A stretch of 64,000 nucleotides of DNA from an uncultured Eubacteriales bacterium (GCA_934667845.1 CAKUMQ010000004.1:1-64000), one strand, 5' to 3'; positions 26,358 to 35,676 are shown, counted from the stretch's first letter. Program-made: numbers and translations. The notes: generated by a model from the sequence alone, not told the origin.

Positions 26358-26890
26358 TCTGCTTCATCCTTTCCCGAAGAAAACGGAACCGGCTCGGGCA
26401 GCCGCATTGACGGCTTCGGCGGCACGGCGCGCTGCCCGTCCTGCAGGCCGCGCAGGTTTTCATACATTTTTTCCAGGCAGCGGGAAAACTGCGTCAGTTC
26501 CTCCTCCGTGAGGCCGTCAAACATGACCTCATCCACCCCGCGCGCATGAAGGCAGTGCGACGAGATCAGCGCACTGCCCTTTTCTGTCAGCCGGATCACC
26601 TTGCTGCGGTTGTCGCCCGCAGCGGTATCGCGCAGGATATACCCCTGTGCCTCCAGCTTTTTCAGCATGACCGCCGCAGCCGCCGGACTGATCACCAGCG
26701 CCTCCGCCAGCTCCTTCTGCGAGGGCGGCGACGGGCAGCGCGCCAAATGGTTCAGCATGAAAAACTGCCCGCGGTGAAGCCCCGCATCCGCCATATAGCG
26801 GTCGAGCGCACAGTGGTGCATCCGGTTCACCACGATAAACCGATCCCGCGCCTGCTCCGTCAGTGTCCGCAGATACTGCCGTTTTTCCAT
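26354..26890 (-). CDS. MarR-family transcriptional regulator
   Basis: 178 residues from ATG 26890, with GGAG seven bases upstream; the open frame extends far upstream but without a start signal and across the promoter. The winged helix-turn-helix is evident: 'SQKELAEALVISPAAAAVML' followed by 'LEAQGYILRDTAAGDNRSKV' with the wing Asp/Arg residues. The C-terminal ~25 residues are a Pro-rich tail. It is the first gene of the exporter operon and a palindrome sits on its promoter, so it is probably an autorepressor released by an exporter substrate. Confidence 0.92.
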   Translation of the reverse strand: MEKRQYLRTLTEQARDRFIVVNRMHHCALDRYMADAGLHRGQFFMLNHLARCPSPPSQKELAEALVISPAAAAVMLKKLEAQGYILRDTAAGDNRSKVIRLTEKGSALISSHCLHARGVDEVMFDGLTEEELTQFSRCLEKMYENLRGLQDGQRAVPPKPSMRLPEPVPFSSGKDEAE

Positions 26891-26916
26891 TTCTCTCCGC
26901 CCCTTTCTCCAAATAA

Positions 26917-26928
26917 TTAACACGTTAA
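26917..26928. promoter_or_regulatory. Palindromic operator at the MarR promoter
   Basis: TTAAC-AC-GTTAA, an inverted repeat placed directly after the -10 box near the transcription start. This is the expected position for repression by a MarR dimer. Confidence 0.6.
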
Positions 26929-26930
26929 CT

Positions 26931-26958
26931 ATTATAGCACAAACCCCATTTTCGTCAA
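26931..26958 (-). promoter_or_regulatory. Promoter of the MarR-ABC operon
   Basis: TTGACG (26953-26958), 16-base spacer, TATAAT (26931-26936) on the minus strand. Confidence 0.8.
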
Positions 26959-27043
26959 TCCGGAATTTGCCGAAAAATTGTAAAGTTTTTTTGAATATGT
27001 CCGGCATGCAGACGGGGCATACTGAAAACGGAGGTGAAACGGC

Positions 27044-27262
27044 ATGGCAAAAAAGCATACGCGTGAGGAAAAAACGCCCAGTCTGCGCAATGTGCCGGGC
27101 GATCCGGTCACGGCGTGGGATATGGTGAACAAATACGGCACCTATAATATCCAGCCCACATCCGATACGGAAAACGCCTATCCGGCGATCGCCGCCGGTG
27201 TTCTCCGCCACCCGGAGGATGTCCCGACCCCGCGGAAGATCATAGAAGAAACCGAAAAATAG
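27044..27262 (+). CDS. Small soluble protein of unknown function
   Basis: 72 residues, charged, without signal or membrane helix. ATG is preceded by a full GGAGGTGA ribosome-binding site, and a terminator follows 7 bases after the stop, so it is very likely a real monocistronic gene. It begins MAKKHTREEKTPSLRN and contains 'GDPVTAWDMVNKYGTYNIQP', where the Trp-Asp-Met-Val-Asn-Lys-Tyr-Gly core looks conserved. Small spore or stress proteins of Clostridia have this size and composition, but no family is recognised. Confidence 0.75.
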   Translation: MAKKHTREEKTPSLRNVPGDPVTAWDMVNKYGTYNIQPTSDTENAYPAIAAGVLRHPEDVPTPRKIIEETEK

Positions 27263-27268
27263 GTACGC

Positions 27269-27308
27269 AAAACGGCGGGCGGATCAAAAGGATCCGTCCG
27301 CCGTTTTT
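27269..27308. terminator. Bidirectional intrinsic terminator
   Basis: Stem AAAACGGCGGGCGGATC / GATCCGTCCGCCGTTTTT with one mismatch. T tracts occur on both strands; it serves the small plus-strand gene and the converging alpha-mannosidase operon. Confidence 0.85.
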
Positions 27309-27323
27309 CATCCGTTTCTCTGC

Positions 27324-30176
27324 TCAGTCTGCCCGCAGCTCCGCCTGTCTATACGGCGGAAGTGTGAAGCACACGGTGTTTCCGTCCGTCTTGACGGCGA
27401 TGGGCAGCGGATTGCCGAGCCAATCGGTCAGGCAGGCGCTGCCTACGGCGCTTTTCAGCGTGACCGTCACCTCTGCCGCTCGTCCGGCTGCCTCCGCCAT
27501 ACGCACGGCGAGCTTGCCGTCCCGCTGCGCGACGCCGGAAAAGATCACGCCGTCTCCCTCGGTACGCAGCAGGCTGTCCTCTGTCGGCAGCGTGCCGGGA
27601 TGCGCCGTGTTGGTCACATACTGCAGCGGCTCAAAGCAGGTCTCCGCCACAGCGGACAACGCCGTTATCTCGGCCGCTGTCGGCAGGATGCAGAGGTTGA
27701 TCTCATGAATGCCCCGCTCGGGATAGGGATCGGGGCTGCTCGCCGCATGGATCAGCGACACATACAGGTCGCCGCGCGACAGGCGGTATCCGTACTTGCT
27801 GTCGGCGAGCAGCGCGACCGCACGCCCGTCGGCGCGCTCTGCCGCGGCATACCGCAGGCAGGGCACATCCTCCTCCTGATCGGGACGCCACAGCACGCCG
27901 CCCGGCACATCGCAGAGCAGGCGCCCGGTCGTGTCGGCAAGCGGCAGGCGGTAGATCAGCAGCGGCTTGGTCTCCTTATCCGCCGACTGCTCGTTCCAAT
28001 CGGCGTGCAGATGCACGCGGAGGAAGCGGTCCTCGCTGCCGAGGCTGACCGACACCGTAACGCGCGAGTCGCCGACCGCATACTCTGCCGATACGCCGCG
28101 GTTCATTTCGCCGCCGAACGGCGTCACCTTTTTCGGCGCGCCGAGCGGTGTCGTATCTAAATACCGGTCGATCACCCAGGCGTCATAGGCGTTGTGCGGC
28201 GTCTGCACCAGGCAGGCACCGGCGGTCTCGCCTTTGCGCAGGCACTCTTTTCCGGTCGCCTTGTCCACGACCGAGCAGAGCGCGCCGCTGCGGCAGTCCA
28301 GCACCGCCCGCACATAGTCGTTTTCCAGCACGGCATCATGGAAAGGCGCATGGTGCCGGTCAACGGGATAGGTATTCAGATAACTGCAGGTCACTTCGTC
28401 CGGCTCGCGCTCGCGCAGCACAACAGTCGTATAGCCGTGCGCAGGCACCGATACCGTGACCGAAACGGTAAAAAAGCGGTGCGCCCAATAGCCCTGATAG
28501 CCCGAGGTGCGGGCAAAGCGCAGCGGGTTACCCGCCGCGTCGGTCATCTGCATCAGTTCGGGATCGCCCTGCCAGTCCCACACAGTCAGCTGTGCGTTCT
28601 CGCGGCGATCCACGCCGGTGGTGTTGACGATATGCCAGATTCGGGTCAGTCCGGTGCCGTTTTCCTGCGTCGGAATGTGGGAAATGCCCAGTCCATAGCC
28701 GACGCCTGCGCCCTCCGAGCGGGGCGACGGCTCCTCGTCCGCCGCCAGCGCCGAGGTGTCCACCTGCGCCGCCAGATGCTCCAGCACGCGCGCCGAACGC
28801 TGTCCCGCTGCTGCCTGCACCTCCTGGTACAGTCCCATCGCATATTCGCGGCTGTCCTGCACGCAGGAGCCGGTCACTATGTCATGGAAATGGGTGAACA
28901 GCGTCTTTTGCCACGCCTTTTCAAACACCCTGCCGTCATACGGCACGCCCCACTCGCGCGCCGCCAATGCGGACAGCCCCTCTGCCCGCACAAGCGCCGC
29001 TTCGGACCGGCGGTTGCCCTTTTTTATACGGCTCTGGGTCGTATAGCAGCCGGTGAAGATCCCGTTTAGCTCATGGGACACGACCGGGAGCCGGTCGCGC
29101 ACGGTCTCCGCCTGCGCAAAATATGCGTGCAGCGTGGAAAACCGCAGAGCGGGGAACACCGGCCACTCCTGCATTTCGCGGGCACTGTTCAAATCACGCC
29201 GGGTCGGTCCGCCGCCGTGGTCGCCCACGCCGTAGACCGCCATGCTTGTCCGCAGACCGCCGCACAGCTTTGCCATGCGGGGCAGCCCGACGGCGGGGGC
29301 GGGCGTGATCCCGCTGTTATACCAGTACGGCTCGCGATACATCAGTATCTCGCTGCCCGACGGCGCCTGCCAGCGGTACAGCACCTTATCCGCGTCGGCA
29401 AGTCCGCGGCAGTGGTAATAGTATTTTACGCCGCCGCAGGTATCAAGCTCGGGCAGAAATGCGCTGTGACCGAATGTGTCCGGCGAAAAATCAATATCCA
29501 GCGTCTCCGGATCCACGCCCCAGTGCTCCGCCAGATACCGCTTGGTATACACGATATGGTTGATGAGCGACTCGGTGTCCGGCATATTCTTGTCCGTCTC
29601 CACCCAGGCGGACGCGGTCACTTCCCAGCGCCCCTCGGCGATACGCTTTTGGATTTCCGGCATCAGCTCGGGGGCATATTCCTCCACCAGATGATAGGTG
29701 GACGCCTGGGACTGCGAAAAACAGAAATCGGGATATTCCTCCATCAGCCGCAGCATGGTGCGGAAAGTGGCGACCACCGCCGCCACGGTCTCGTCCCAGC
29801 TCCACATCCAGTTCATGTCCAGATGTGCATGACCGACCATCAGCAGCGTATAGGTGCGCGCCTCCCCCGCCAGCGGCAGCAGGCAGTCCTCCGCCCGCTT
29901 GCAGGCGATATCGGTGATCACGCCGTCGGCTTTGACCGCCGCCTCCAGCACGGACAGCGCCGCGGAAACAGGCTTCTCCACGTCAGTACCGGCGTGTGCC
30001 TTCATCTGAAGGCAGAAATCCAGCTCGGACAGGATCCGCCGGTGCCAGGGGTTGACCGACGTAATGCGGTTGGTCTCCTCATGGGTATCGCCGTAGGCCG
30101 CCTCAAAGCCGGACACCTGCCGGTAGCCCTCGACCTTTCGGCAGATGCCGCGGAAACGGCTTTCCAGTGTTTGCAT
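27324..30176 (-). CDS. GH38 alpha-mannosidase
   Basis: 950 residues, no signal peptide, so cytoplasmic. The catalytic N-terminal domain shows the zinc ligands in 'GHAHLDMNWMW', the nucleophile Asp in 'DFSPDTFGHSAF', and the later zinc His in 'FTHFHDIVTGSC'. The C-terminal half is the beta-sandwich domain typical of GH38 ('TVVLREREPDEVTCSYLNTY'). The length matches bacterial class II alpha-mannosidases. It removes alpha-mannose from imported or host glycans. AAGGAGG precedes ATG. It is the last gene of a minus-strand operon, 17 bases after a sugar isomerase/epimerase gene that could process the released sugar (inference). Confidence 0.93.
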   Translation of the reverse strand: MQTLESRFRGICRKVEGYRQVSGFEAAYGDTHEETNRITSVNPWHRRILSELDFCLQMKAHAGTDVEKPVSAALSVLEAAVKADGVITDIACKRAEDCLLPLAGEARTYTLLMVGHAHLDMNWMWSWDETVAAVVATFRTMLRLMEEYPDFCFSQSQASTYHLVEEYAPELMPEIQKRIAEGRWEVTASAWVETDKNMPDTESLINHIVYTKRYLAEHWGVDPETLDIDFSPDTFGHSAFLPELDTCGGVKYYYHCRGLADADKVLYRWQAPSGSEILMYREPYWYNSGITPAPAVGLPRMAKLCGGLRTSMAVYGVGDHGGGPTRRDLNSAREMQEWPVFPALRFSTLHAYFAQAETVRDRLPVVSHELNGIFTGCYTTQSRIKKGNRRSEAALVRAEGLSALAAREWGVPYDGRVFEKAWQKTLFTHFHDIVTGSCVQDSREYAMGLYQEVQAAAGQRSARVLEHLAAQVDTSALAADEEPSPRSEGAGVGYGLGISHIPTQENGTGLTRIWHIVNTTGVDRRENAQLTVWDWQGDPELMQMTDAAGNPLRFARTSGYQGYWAHRFFTVSVTVSVPAHGYTTVVLREREPDEVTCSYLNTYPVDRHHAPFHDAVLENDYVRAVLDCRSGALCSVVDKATGKECLRKGETAGACLVQTPHNAYDAWVIDRYLDTTPLGAPKKVTPFGGEMNRGVSAEYAVGDSRVTVSVSLGSEDRFLRVHLHADWNEQSADKETKPLLIYRLPLADTTGRLLCDVPGGVLWRPDQEEDVPCLRYAAAERADGRAVALLADSKYGYRLSRGDLYVSLIHAASSPDPYPERGIHEINLCILPTAAEITALSAVAETCFEPLQYVTNTAHPGTLPTEDSLLRTEGDGVIFSGVAQRDGKLAVRMAEAAGRAAEVTVTLKSAVGSACLTDWLGNPLPIAVKTDGNTVCFTLPPYRQAELRAD

Positions 30177-30193
30177 GGATCGTCCTCCTTGTT

Positions 30194-31066
30194 TTACAGC
30201 TCCGCGATATACCGGCGCAGATTGGCAAGACCGATGCGCAGCGCCGTATAGGCGTCCTCCGGCCCCTCAAATTCCACCGCCACATAGCCGTCAAAACCGG
30301 CGCACTTGAGTACGGACAGGCAGGACTTGACCGGCACATCGCCGTGGCCGACGATAGTGCCGCGCAGGCGGTTGCCCGCACGGGTCTGGAAAAAGCCCTC
30401 GCCCGGGTCGGGGCGCTCGCCGTCGCGCACGATAAAATCCTTGGCGTGGACATACCGCACATAGGACGCGATCCGTCCGAACGCCTTGGCGGGCGATTCG
30501 TCTGCGCAGAGGAAATTGCCCATATCCGCAAGCAGCCCGAAATTTTCGTGCCCGACCGCACGGACGAGCTGTTCGACCCGCTCGGAATCCTGCGCAAACA
30601 GCCCGTGGTTCTCGCACATCGTGCGCACGCCGCGCTGGGCAGCGTATTCCGTCACGCGGCGGCAGCCCTCCGCCATGCGGGGCAGCGCATCCGCAAAGCC
30701 CCAATAGGACGGGCTGCCTGCGGGAAGTCCCCATCCGGCATCATGCCGCATGCTCACGGCGCCGAGCCGCACCGCTATGTCCACCTCGCGGCAGACGCGC
30801 TCCACCTCGGCATCCAGATCACCGCCGCTGCCGCCCAAGAAATCGGCGGAAACGGTGTAGTTGGACACGGGCAGCGCCTCCCGCTCGCATTCCTCCCGCA
30901 AGCGGTCGGCATACTCCTCACAGGACATGCCCTCAGGCGTGGCCAGACCCACCAGCTCGATCGCGTCAAAGCCCATTTCCTTGGCTTTTTTGATGCAGTC
31001 AAACTGCGTCAGCTCGCCGGTTCTCAGTTTCTGATCAAAGCTGTAGCTGCTGGCTGAAATTTTCAT
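30194..31066 (-). CDS. Sugar phosphate isomerase/epimerase, xylose-isomerase-like TIM barrel
   Basis: 290 residues with the AP-endonuclease-2/xylose isomerase-like barrel: 'GFDAIELVGLATPEGMSCEE' on the first strands, 'RTMCENHG' mid-protein, 'NFGLLADMGNFL' and 'FDGYVAVEFEGPED' near the C terminus. Glu, Asp, His and Glu at these strand ends are the expected metal ligands. Family members isomerise or epimerise keto-sugars or act on inositols. AAGGAGG precedes ATG, and the thioesterase gene ends 12 bases upstream. The exact substrate cannot be read from the sequence. Confidence 0.88.
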   Translation of the reverse strand: MKISASSYSFDQKLRTGELTQFDCIKKAKEMGFDAIELVGLATPEGMSCEEYADRLREECEREALPVSNYTVSADFLGGSGGDLDAEVERVCREVDIAVRLGAVSMRHDAGWGLPAGSPSYWGFADALPRMAEGCRRVTEYAAQRGVRTMCENHGLFAQDSERVEQLVRAVGHENFGLLADMGNFLCADESPAKAFGRIASYVRYVHAKDFIVRDGERPDPGEGFFQTRAGNRLRGTIVGHGDVPVKSCLSVLKCAGFDGYVAVEFEGPEDAYTALRIGLANLRRYIAEL

Positions 31067-31078
31067 AGGTATTCCTCC

Positions 31079-31834
31079 TTATCGCCCGTTCACCGGCGCC
31101 GTCCCCGCAAAAGCGGAAAAGACCGCGCTGCCGTCCCGGTCGTTTGTACCGATAATATATACGCCGTTTTCCGCCGACCTGCGCCAAAGCGTCAGCGTAT
31201 CGCCCTCGTAGCTCTCCCTTAAAAAGGCGATCTCAAACTGCGTGACCGGCTGCCGTTTAAGCTCCTCTGCGGAAAAGGTATCCATGGCGAGTCTTGTATA
31301 GGTCACGTTGTTCGTGTGACAATTCATATCCAGATCCGTATACCGCACGGTATGGGAAAAGCAGTCTTCCATCCCGTCAGCCGAACGGGCAAGCCGCACC
31401 CGCTCTCCCGCGCCCGCCCGCTCCTCGCGAAACGGCAGATCCGTCGGAAAGCAGACGGAATCCGCCCGCCGGATCTGATGGGTGTCGGCATCCAGCACAC
31501 ACCATTCCGACGACACGGCGGCGATCTGCCGCCCTGCCTCTGTCACCACAGTCATTTCGCGGTCAAACCGCACCCGCTCCGGCCGCAGCGGCCACGTCGT
31601 TGCCGTTACGGTATCGCCGAAGCCCGCGCCGCCGCACAGCCGCATACGGATCCGCGCCACCACCCAGTAGGCGTGACTGTTGTCCAGCAGCCGGTCGTGG
31701 TCGGCGCCAAGCTCCCGGCTGTGATCCGCCGCCAGCTCCTGAAACAGTTCCGCAAGCCCCGGCACAGACAGCTGTCCGGTCAGATCGACATCCCCCATAT
31801 GCAGGCGATGTGTAAAGCTCAATGTCTCTTTCAT
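31079..31834 (-). CDS. Acyl-ACP thioesterase
   Basis: 251 residues forming two hot-dog folds, as in plant and bacterial FatA/FatB-type acyl-[acyl-carrier-protein] thioesterases. The N-terminal half includes 'LAELFQELAADHSRELGA' and 'SHAYWVVARIRMRLC'. The second half carries the catalytic Asn/His region 'RYTDLDMNCHTNNVTYTRLA', typical of the family. It releases free fatty acids from the fatty acid synthase. It overlaps the PHP gene by 4 bases and follows it in the same operon as an acyl-CoA ligase. Confidence 0.9.
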   Translation of the reverse strand: MKETLSFTHRLHMGDVDLTGQLSVPGLAELFQELAADHSRELGADHDRLLDNSHAYWVVARIRMRLCGGAGFGDTVTATTWPLRPERVRFDREMTVVTEAGRQIAAVSSEWCVLDADTHQIRRADSVCFPTDLPFREERAGAGERVRLARSADGMEDCFSHTVRYTDLDMNCHTNNVTYTRLAMDTFSAEELKRQPVTQFEIAFLRESYEGDTLTLWRRSAENGVYIIGTNDRDGSAVFSAFAGTAPVNGR

Positions 31835-32640
31835 ACCGGTCTCCTCAGCGGCAAGGTATCCGTCAGGCGGATCCCCAGTCCGCTTAAGTAAGCGCGCGCG
31901 GCGTCATATTCCGCCGCCTGCCGCATATGTTCCGTCCGGTGGGCGTCCACGCCGACGATCGCCGTAACGCCCTCCTCCGCCGCCAGCTCCCAGAAGCGGC
32001 GGCAGGGGTAGCCGAGCTGTCCTGCGCGATCCGGCTGACGGCTGTAGATCAGCCCGAGCAGATTATATTCCAGCGGAATTCGCAGAGCATTGGCGGCACG
32101 GCAAAGCTCCCGCATGGCGTCGGCAAGCCCCGGCGTCCACTCGCGAAAGCGCTGCAGCGCCACGTCGGGATGTGCGAGATAGGCATACAGCCCGGTCTCC
32201 AGCCCCGCCGTCACCTCGCGGACATACCGCCGCACGTCCGCCTCCTCGCGGCAGCCGCCGAAATAGAGCGTCTCCTGCCCCTTGGCGGAAAAGTGGTGAC
32301 CGAGGATAAGATAATCAAGTGAAAACCGCTCCGCCTGCTCCTTGAGCCAGCCGATCCGGTCTGGATAATACTCGCATTCCAGTCCGCACAGGATGCGGAT
32401 CCGGTCGGCATAGCGCGCCGCAAGCTCCCGCACCGTCTGCACATAATCCTCAAGCTGCGCGGGAAGCATGCGCACCGGCGAGACGTAATCGCCCGCATAC
32501 GGCCACGGCGTGTGATCGGAAAAGCCTAACACGGAAAAGCCGCTCTCCAGGGCGGCACGGATATAGTCCTCCTCCGTGCCGCCGGCATGGCGGCAGCGGT
32601 AAGTATGCGCGTGGTAATTGGCGCGAAACGGCTCACTCAA
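31831..32640 (-). CDS. PHP-domain histidinol-phosphatase-like protein
   Basis: About 269 residues from TTG 32640, placed six bases after GGGGTG; GTG 32649 is an alternative. The PHP metal-binding motifs are visible: 'NYHAHTYRCRHA' at the N terminus, 'GFSDHTPW', 'GLECEY', 'LGHHF', 'AHPDV' and 'GVDAHR'. The protein resembles HisJ-type histidinol phosphatases; in the absence of his genes nearby a general phosphoesterase role is equally possible. It overlaps the rpiB stop codon by a few bases, so the two genes are coupled. Confidence 0.87.
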   Translation of the reverse strand: MSEPFRANYHAHTYRCRHAGGTEEDYIRAALESGFSVLGFSDHTPWPYAGDYVSPVRMLPAQLEDYVQTVRELAARYADRIRILCGLECEYYPDRIGWLKEQAERFSLDYLILGHHFSAKGQETLYFGGCREEADVRRYVREVTAGLETGLYAYLAHPDVALQRFREWTPGLADAMRELCRAANALRIPLEYNLLGLIYSRQPDRAGQLGYPCRRFWELAAEEGVTAIVGVDAHRTEHMRQAAEYDAARAYLSGLGIRLTDTLPLRRPV

Positions 32641-33082
32641 GTGCTTCACCCCGCTCAAGCGCAGACAGCATGTCCACCCGCCGCTGATGGCGGCCGCCCT
32701 CAAACGGCGTCGTCAGCCAGGTACGCACGATCATTTTCGCCAGCTCCACCCCGACGACGCGCGCACCGAACGCCAGCATATTCGCATCATTATGGCGGCG
32801 CGACATCTCCGCCGAATACGGCTCGCTGCACACCACGCAGCGAATCCCGTCCACCTTATTGGCCGCCAGCATCATGCCGATCCCCGTTCCGCAGATGACG
32901 ATCCCGCGGTCACACTCGCCCGACGCGACCGCATGCGCCGCACGCGCGCCGAACACGGGATAGTCGCAGCTTTTCTCCGTATCGGTGCCAAAGTCCCGAT
33001 AGGAAAGCCCCATTTCGTCCAGAAGTTCCTTTACGGCGGCTTTCATTTCCAAAGCCGCATGATCCGATGCCAATGCAATCAC
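32633..33082 (-). CDS. rpiB: Ribose-5-phosphate isomerase B
   Basis: 149 residues from GTG 33082 with AGGAGG upstream. It matches RpiB/LacAB proteins: 'IALASDHAALEMK' at the N terminus, the catalytic Cys in 'VICGTGIGM', and 'SRRHNDANMLAFGARVVG'. It interconverts ribose 5-phosphate and ribulose 5-phosphate in the cytoplasmic pentose phosphate pathway. A split transketolase is encoded 4 kb away. Its C terminus overlaps the PHP gene start. Confidence 0.94.
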   Translation of the reverse strand: MIALASDHAALEMKAAVKELLDEMGLSYRDFGTDTEKSCDYPVFGARAAHAVASGECDRGIVICGTGIGMMLAANKVDGIRCVVCSEPYSAEMSRRHNDANMLAFGARVVGVELAKMIVRTWLTTPFEGGRHQRRVDMLSALERGEALE

Positions 33083-33133
33083 AATAGATTCCTCCTATGG
33101 TTTCCGCGCCGTCCGGCACGGGTATTCACATGG

Positions 33134-33967
33134 TTATTCCGCCAGCATGATGCAGGCGGCAAGACTGCCGCGGGTCGGTCCGCAGACGCGGTGCGACCAA
33201 AACAGGTCGGGGTGACACTGCGTGCACAGATCCGTCACGGTCAGATGCGCAGGCGATATCCCCGCCGCAAGCAAAATGCGGCGGTTGATCTCCCAAAGGT
33301 CGATCCTGCCGTGTCCCGCCCGCGTGGGCGTTATACAGGTGTCGTCCCATTCCGCCATGGCGGAAAAGGCGGCGATCACCGGGTCATCCACCTCAAAGCA
33401 GCAGGGACCGATCGAGGGTCCGACTGCGGCGCGGATATCCGCAGGGCGGCAGCCGTAGACCGCGCACATCCGCTCCACCGTCACCGCGCCGATGCGCTGC
33501 ACCGTGCCGCGCCAGCCGGAATGGGCGGTAGCAACCACCCGCCTGACCGGATCGGCAAATAACAGCGGCACGCAGTCGGCATACTGGGTGCAGAGCACCA
33601 CGCCCGCCTCGTCGGTCATCAGCCCGTCCACATCGGTATATGTCCGCGGACGTGTGACACCGCTCCCGCAGTCGGCGCGCCCGACGGCGCGCACGTTGGC
33701 GGTGTGGGTCTGGGCGGAGATCACACCCTGCTCGGGGGCGGCGCCGATCACGGCGAAAAACCGACGGAAATTTTCCCGCACCGCCGCTTCGTCGTCCCCC
33801 CGCGTAAAGCTCAGGTTCATGCTGTCAAACGGCGGGGCGCTGACCCCGCCCAAACGGGTGGAAAAGGCGTGACGCACGCCGCGCACCGTCTCGAGCGCGG
33901 GAAAGGTATAGTAGACGAGCGCGCCGTCGGCATGTGCGGTCAGCGCCTGTGTTTTCGGCAGCTTCAT
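33134..33967 (-). CDS. pgeF: Peptidoglycan editing factor PgeF (laccase-domain protein)
   Basis: 277 residues from ATG 33967, with GGAGG ten bases upstream; the start overlaps the acyl-CoA ligase stop by 4 bases. The YfiH/PgeF fold is recognisable from 'RHAFSTRLGGVSAPPFDSMN', the metal ligands in 'SAQTHTANV', 'QYADCVPLLF' and 'TAHSGWRGTVQRIG', and 'AVGPSIGPCCFEVD'. PgeF proteins act on misincorporated residues in UDP-MurNAc precursors and also show purine nucleoside/laccase-type activities in vitro. Confidence 0.92.
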   Translation of the reverse strand: MKLPKTQALTAHADGALVYYTFPALETVRGVRHAFSTRLGGVSAPPFDSMNLSFTRGDDEAAVRENFRRFFAVIGAAPEQGVISAQTHTANVRAVGRADCGSGVTRPRTYTDVDGLMTDEAGVVLCTQYADCVPLLFADPVRRVVATAHSGWRGTVQRIGAVTVERMCAVYGCRPADIRAAVGPSIGPCCFEVDDPVIAAFSAMAEWDDTCITPTRAGHGRIDLWEINRRILLAAGISPAHLTVTDLCTQCHPDLFWSHRVCGPTRGSLAACIMLAE

Positions 33968-35676
33968 ACCTGCTTCGCCTCCTCTTCCGCCTCCAGCTGG
34001 CGGTATGCCACCTTGCCGACCAGCGTTTTCGGCAGCTCCTCCCGGAATGCCCATTCGGCGGGCCATGCATACCGCGCCAGCCGCAGGCGGCAATGCTCGG
34101 CAAGGCTCTTTTTCAGCGCTTCATCGGGTGAAAAGCCCTTGCGCAGCACGACAAATGCCTTGATCCGGTGCATTTTATAGGCGTCGGGCACCCCGATCAC
34201 GCAGCTCTGTGCCACGGCAGGGTGAGCCTCGAGAACATTTTCCACCTGCGACGGGTAGACGTTATAGCCGGAGGTGACGATCAGCCGCTTGAGCCGCTGA
34301 TGAAAATACACAAAGCCGTCGTCATCCATTTTGCCGAGATCGCCGGTGTGCAGCCAGGTGCGGCCGTCCGCATGCACATGCAGCGCCTGCGCCGTCTCCT
34401 GCGGGTTATGGTTGTAGCCCAGCATGACCGACGGACCGCAAAGGCAGATCTCGCCCTCCTCCCCTGCGGGCAGAGGCTCGTCCGTGCCGGGGCGCACGAT
34501 CGTATACAGCGTATCCGGGAACGGAATACCGATGCTCCCCTCCCGGTAGCCGTTTAACGGCGTCAGGCAGGAGGCGGTCACACACTCGGTCGTGCCGTAG
34601 CCCTCCCGCACCGGCACGGGCGAGCCGTGCGCCGCCAGAAACGCATCCGTGCGCCGCTTCAGCTCGACAGACAGCGTATCGCCGCCGCTGAACACGCCGC
34701 ACAGGAAAGAAAGGTCGGTATGCGCCAGCTTATCGCAGCGCAGCAGCGCCTCGTAGAGCGTCGGTACGCCGACAATAAAATTCGGCTTCTGCCGCCGCAG
34801 GATGTTTGTGTAGCTTTTCAGCGAAAAGCGGGGCAGCAGCAGACACTCCAGCCCCTCGATCAGTGACATATGGATGCAGATGCACAGCCCGAAGCCGTGA
34901 AAGATCGGCAGCACCGCCAGCATTTTCAGGCCGCGGAAATCCTTCCGCTCCCAAAAGCCGCTCATGGCGAGCGTCTGGAGGGCGCAGGCGTTGAAATTCC
35001 GGTCGGAGAGCAAAATCCCCTTGCTCGTGCCGGTCGTGCCGCCGCTGTACAGGATCACGGCAGGCTCGTCCGGCGCCCGCCGCACCGGAGCGGGCAGTGC
35101 CGCCGCATTTCCGGCGCGCAAAAACTCCCGCCAATTGCTGTGCGGACGGAGACAGGGGGCGGGCTTTTTCTGCGTCAGCCGATACGCCGCCGCCATCGGC
35201 AGCGTCATTTCATCGGCGAGCGCCGCCACCACAACGGTGACATCCGCGGGCAGCTTGTCTCCCGCCTCGTCCAGCTTATGCGCAAACAGATCCAGCGTGG
35301 CGATCAGCCGGCTTCCGGCATCCCGCACATAAAACGCGATCTCCTCCGGCGCCGACAGCGGATGCACCATATTCGCCACCGCACCGATGCGGTTGACCGC
35401 ATAAAACAGCATGACCGCCTGCGGGCAGTTGGGCATACAGACCGTGACCGCGTCGCCGCGCCCGATCCCCGCCGCCGTCAATGCCGCCGCCACACGCTCC
35501 GTATCCCGCAGCAGGCGGGCATAGGCAATATGCCGCCCCATAAAGCCGAGCGCCGGTTCTCCGGCGTGTGCCGCCGCCGAACGGGCGAGCAGCTCATACA
35601 TACTCTCCTGCGGATAGTCAAGCGTCGAGGGCGCGTCCCCGTAAAAGGGAAGCCACGGCCGTTTCGCCTCGTTCAT
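33964..35676 (-). CDS. Acyl-CoA synthetase / AMP-binding ligase
   Basis: 570 residues from ATG 35676 (GAGGAGA nine bases upstream). The ANL-superfamily motifs are 'PAVILYSGGTTGTSKGI' (P-loop), 'VREGYGTTECVTASC' (adenylate binding), 'WLHTGDLGKMDDDGFVYFHQ' (hinge) and the C-terminal catalytic Lys in 'LVGKVAYRQLE'. It activates a carboxylic acid, probably a fatty acid, as the AMP ester and CoA thioester. The acyl-ACP thioesterase lies four genes downstream in the same operon and could supply its substrate (inference). Confidence 0.92.
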   Translation of the reverse strand: MNEAKRPWLPFYGDAPSTLDYPQESMYELLARSAAAHAGEPALGFMGRHIAYARLLRDTERVAAALTAAGIGRGDAVTVCMPNCPQAVMLFYAVNRIGAVANMVHPLSAPEEIAFYVRDAGSRLIATLDLFAHKLDEAGDKLPADVTVVVAALADEMTLPMAAAYRLTQKKPAPCLRPHSNWREFLRAGNAAALPAPVRRAPDEPAVILYSGGTTGTSKGILLSDRNFNACALQTLAMSGFWERKDFRGLKMLAVLPIFHGFGLCICIHMSLIEGLECLLLPRFSLKSYTNILRRQKPNFIVGVPTLYEALLRCDKLAHTDLSFLCGVFSGGDTLSVELKRRTDAFLAAHGSPVPVREGYGTTECVTASCLTPLNGYREGSIGIPFPDTLYTIVRPGTDEPLPAGEEGEICLCGPSVMLGYNHNPQETAQALHVHADGRTWLHTGDLGKMDDDGFVYFHQRLKRLIVTSGYNVYPSQVENVLEAHPAVAQSCVIGVPDAYKMHRIKAFVVLRKGFSPDEALKKSLAEHCRLRLARYAWPAEWAFREELPKTLVGKVAYRQLEAEEEAKQV

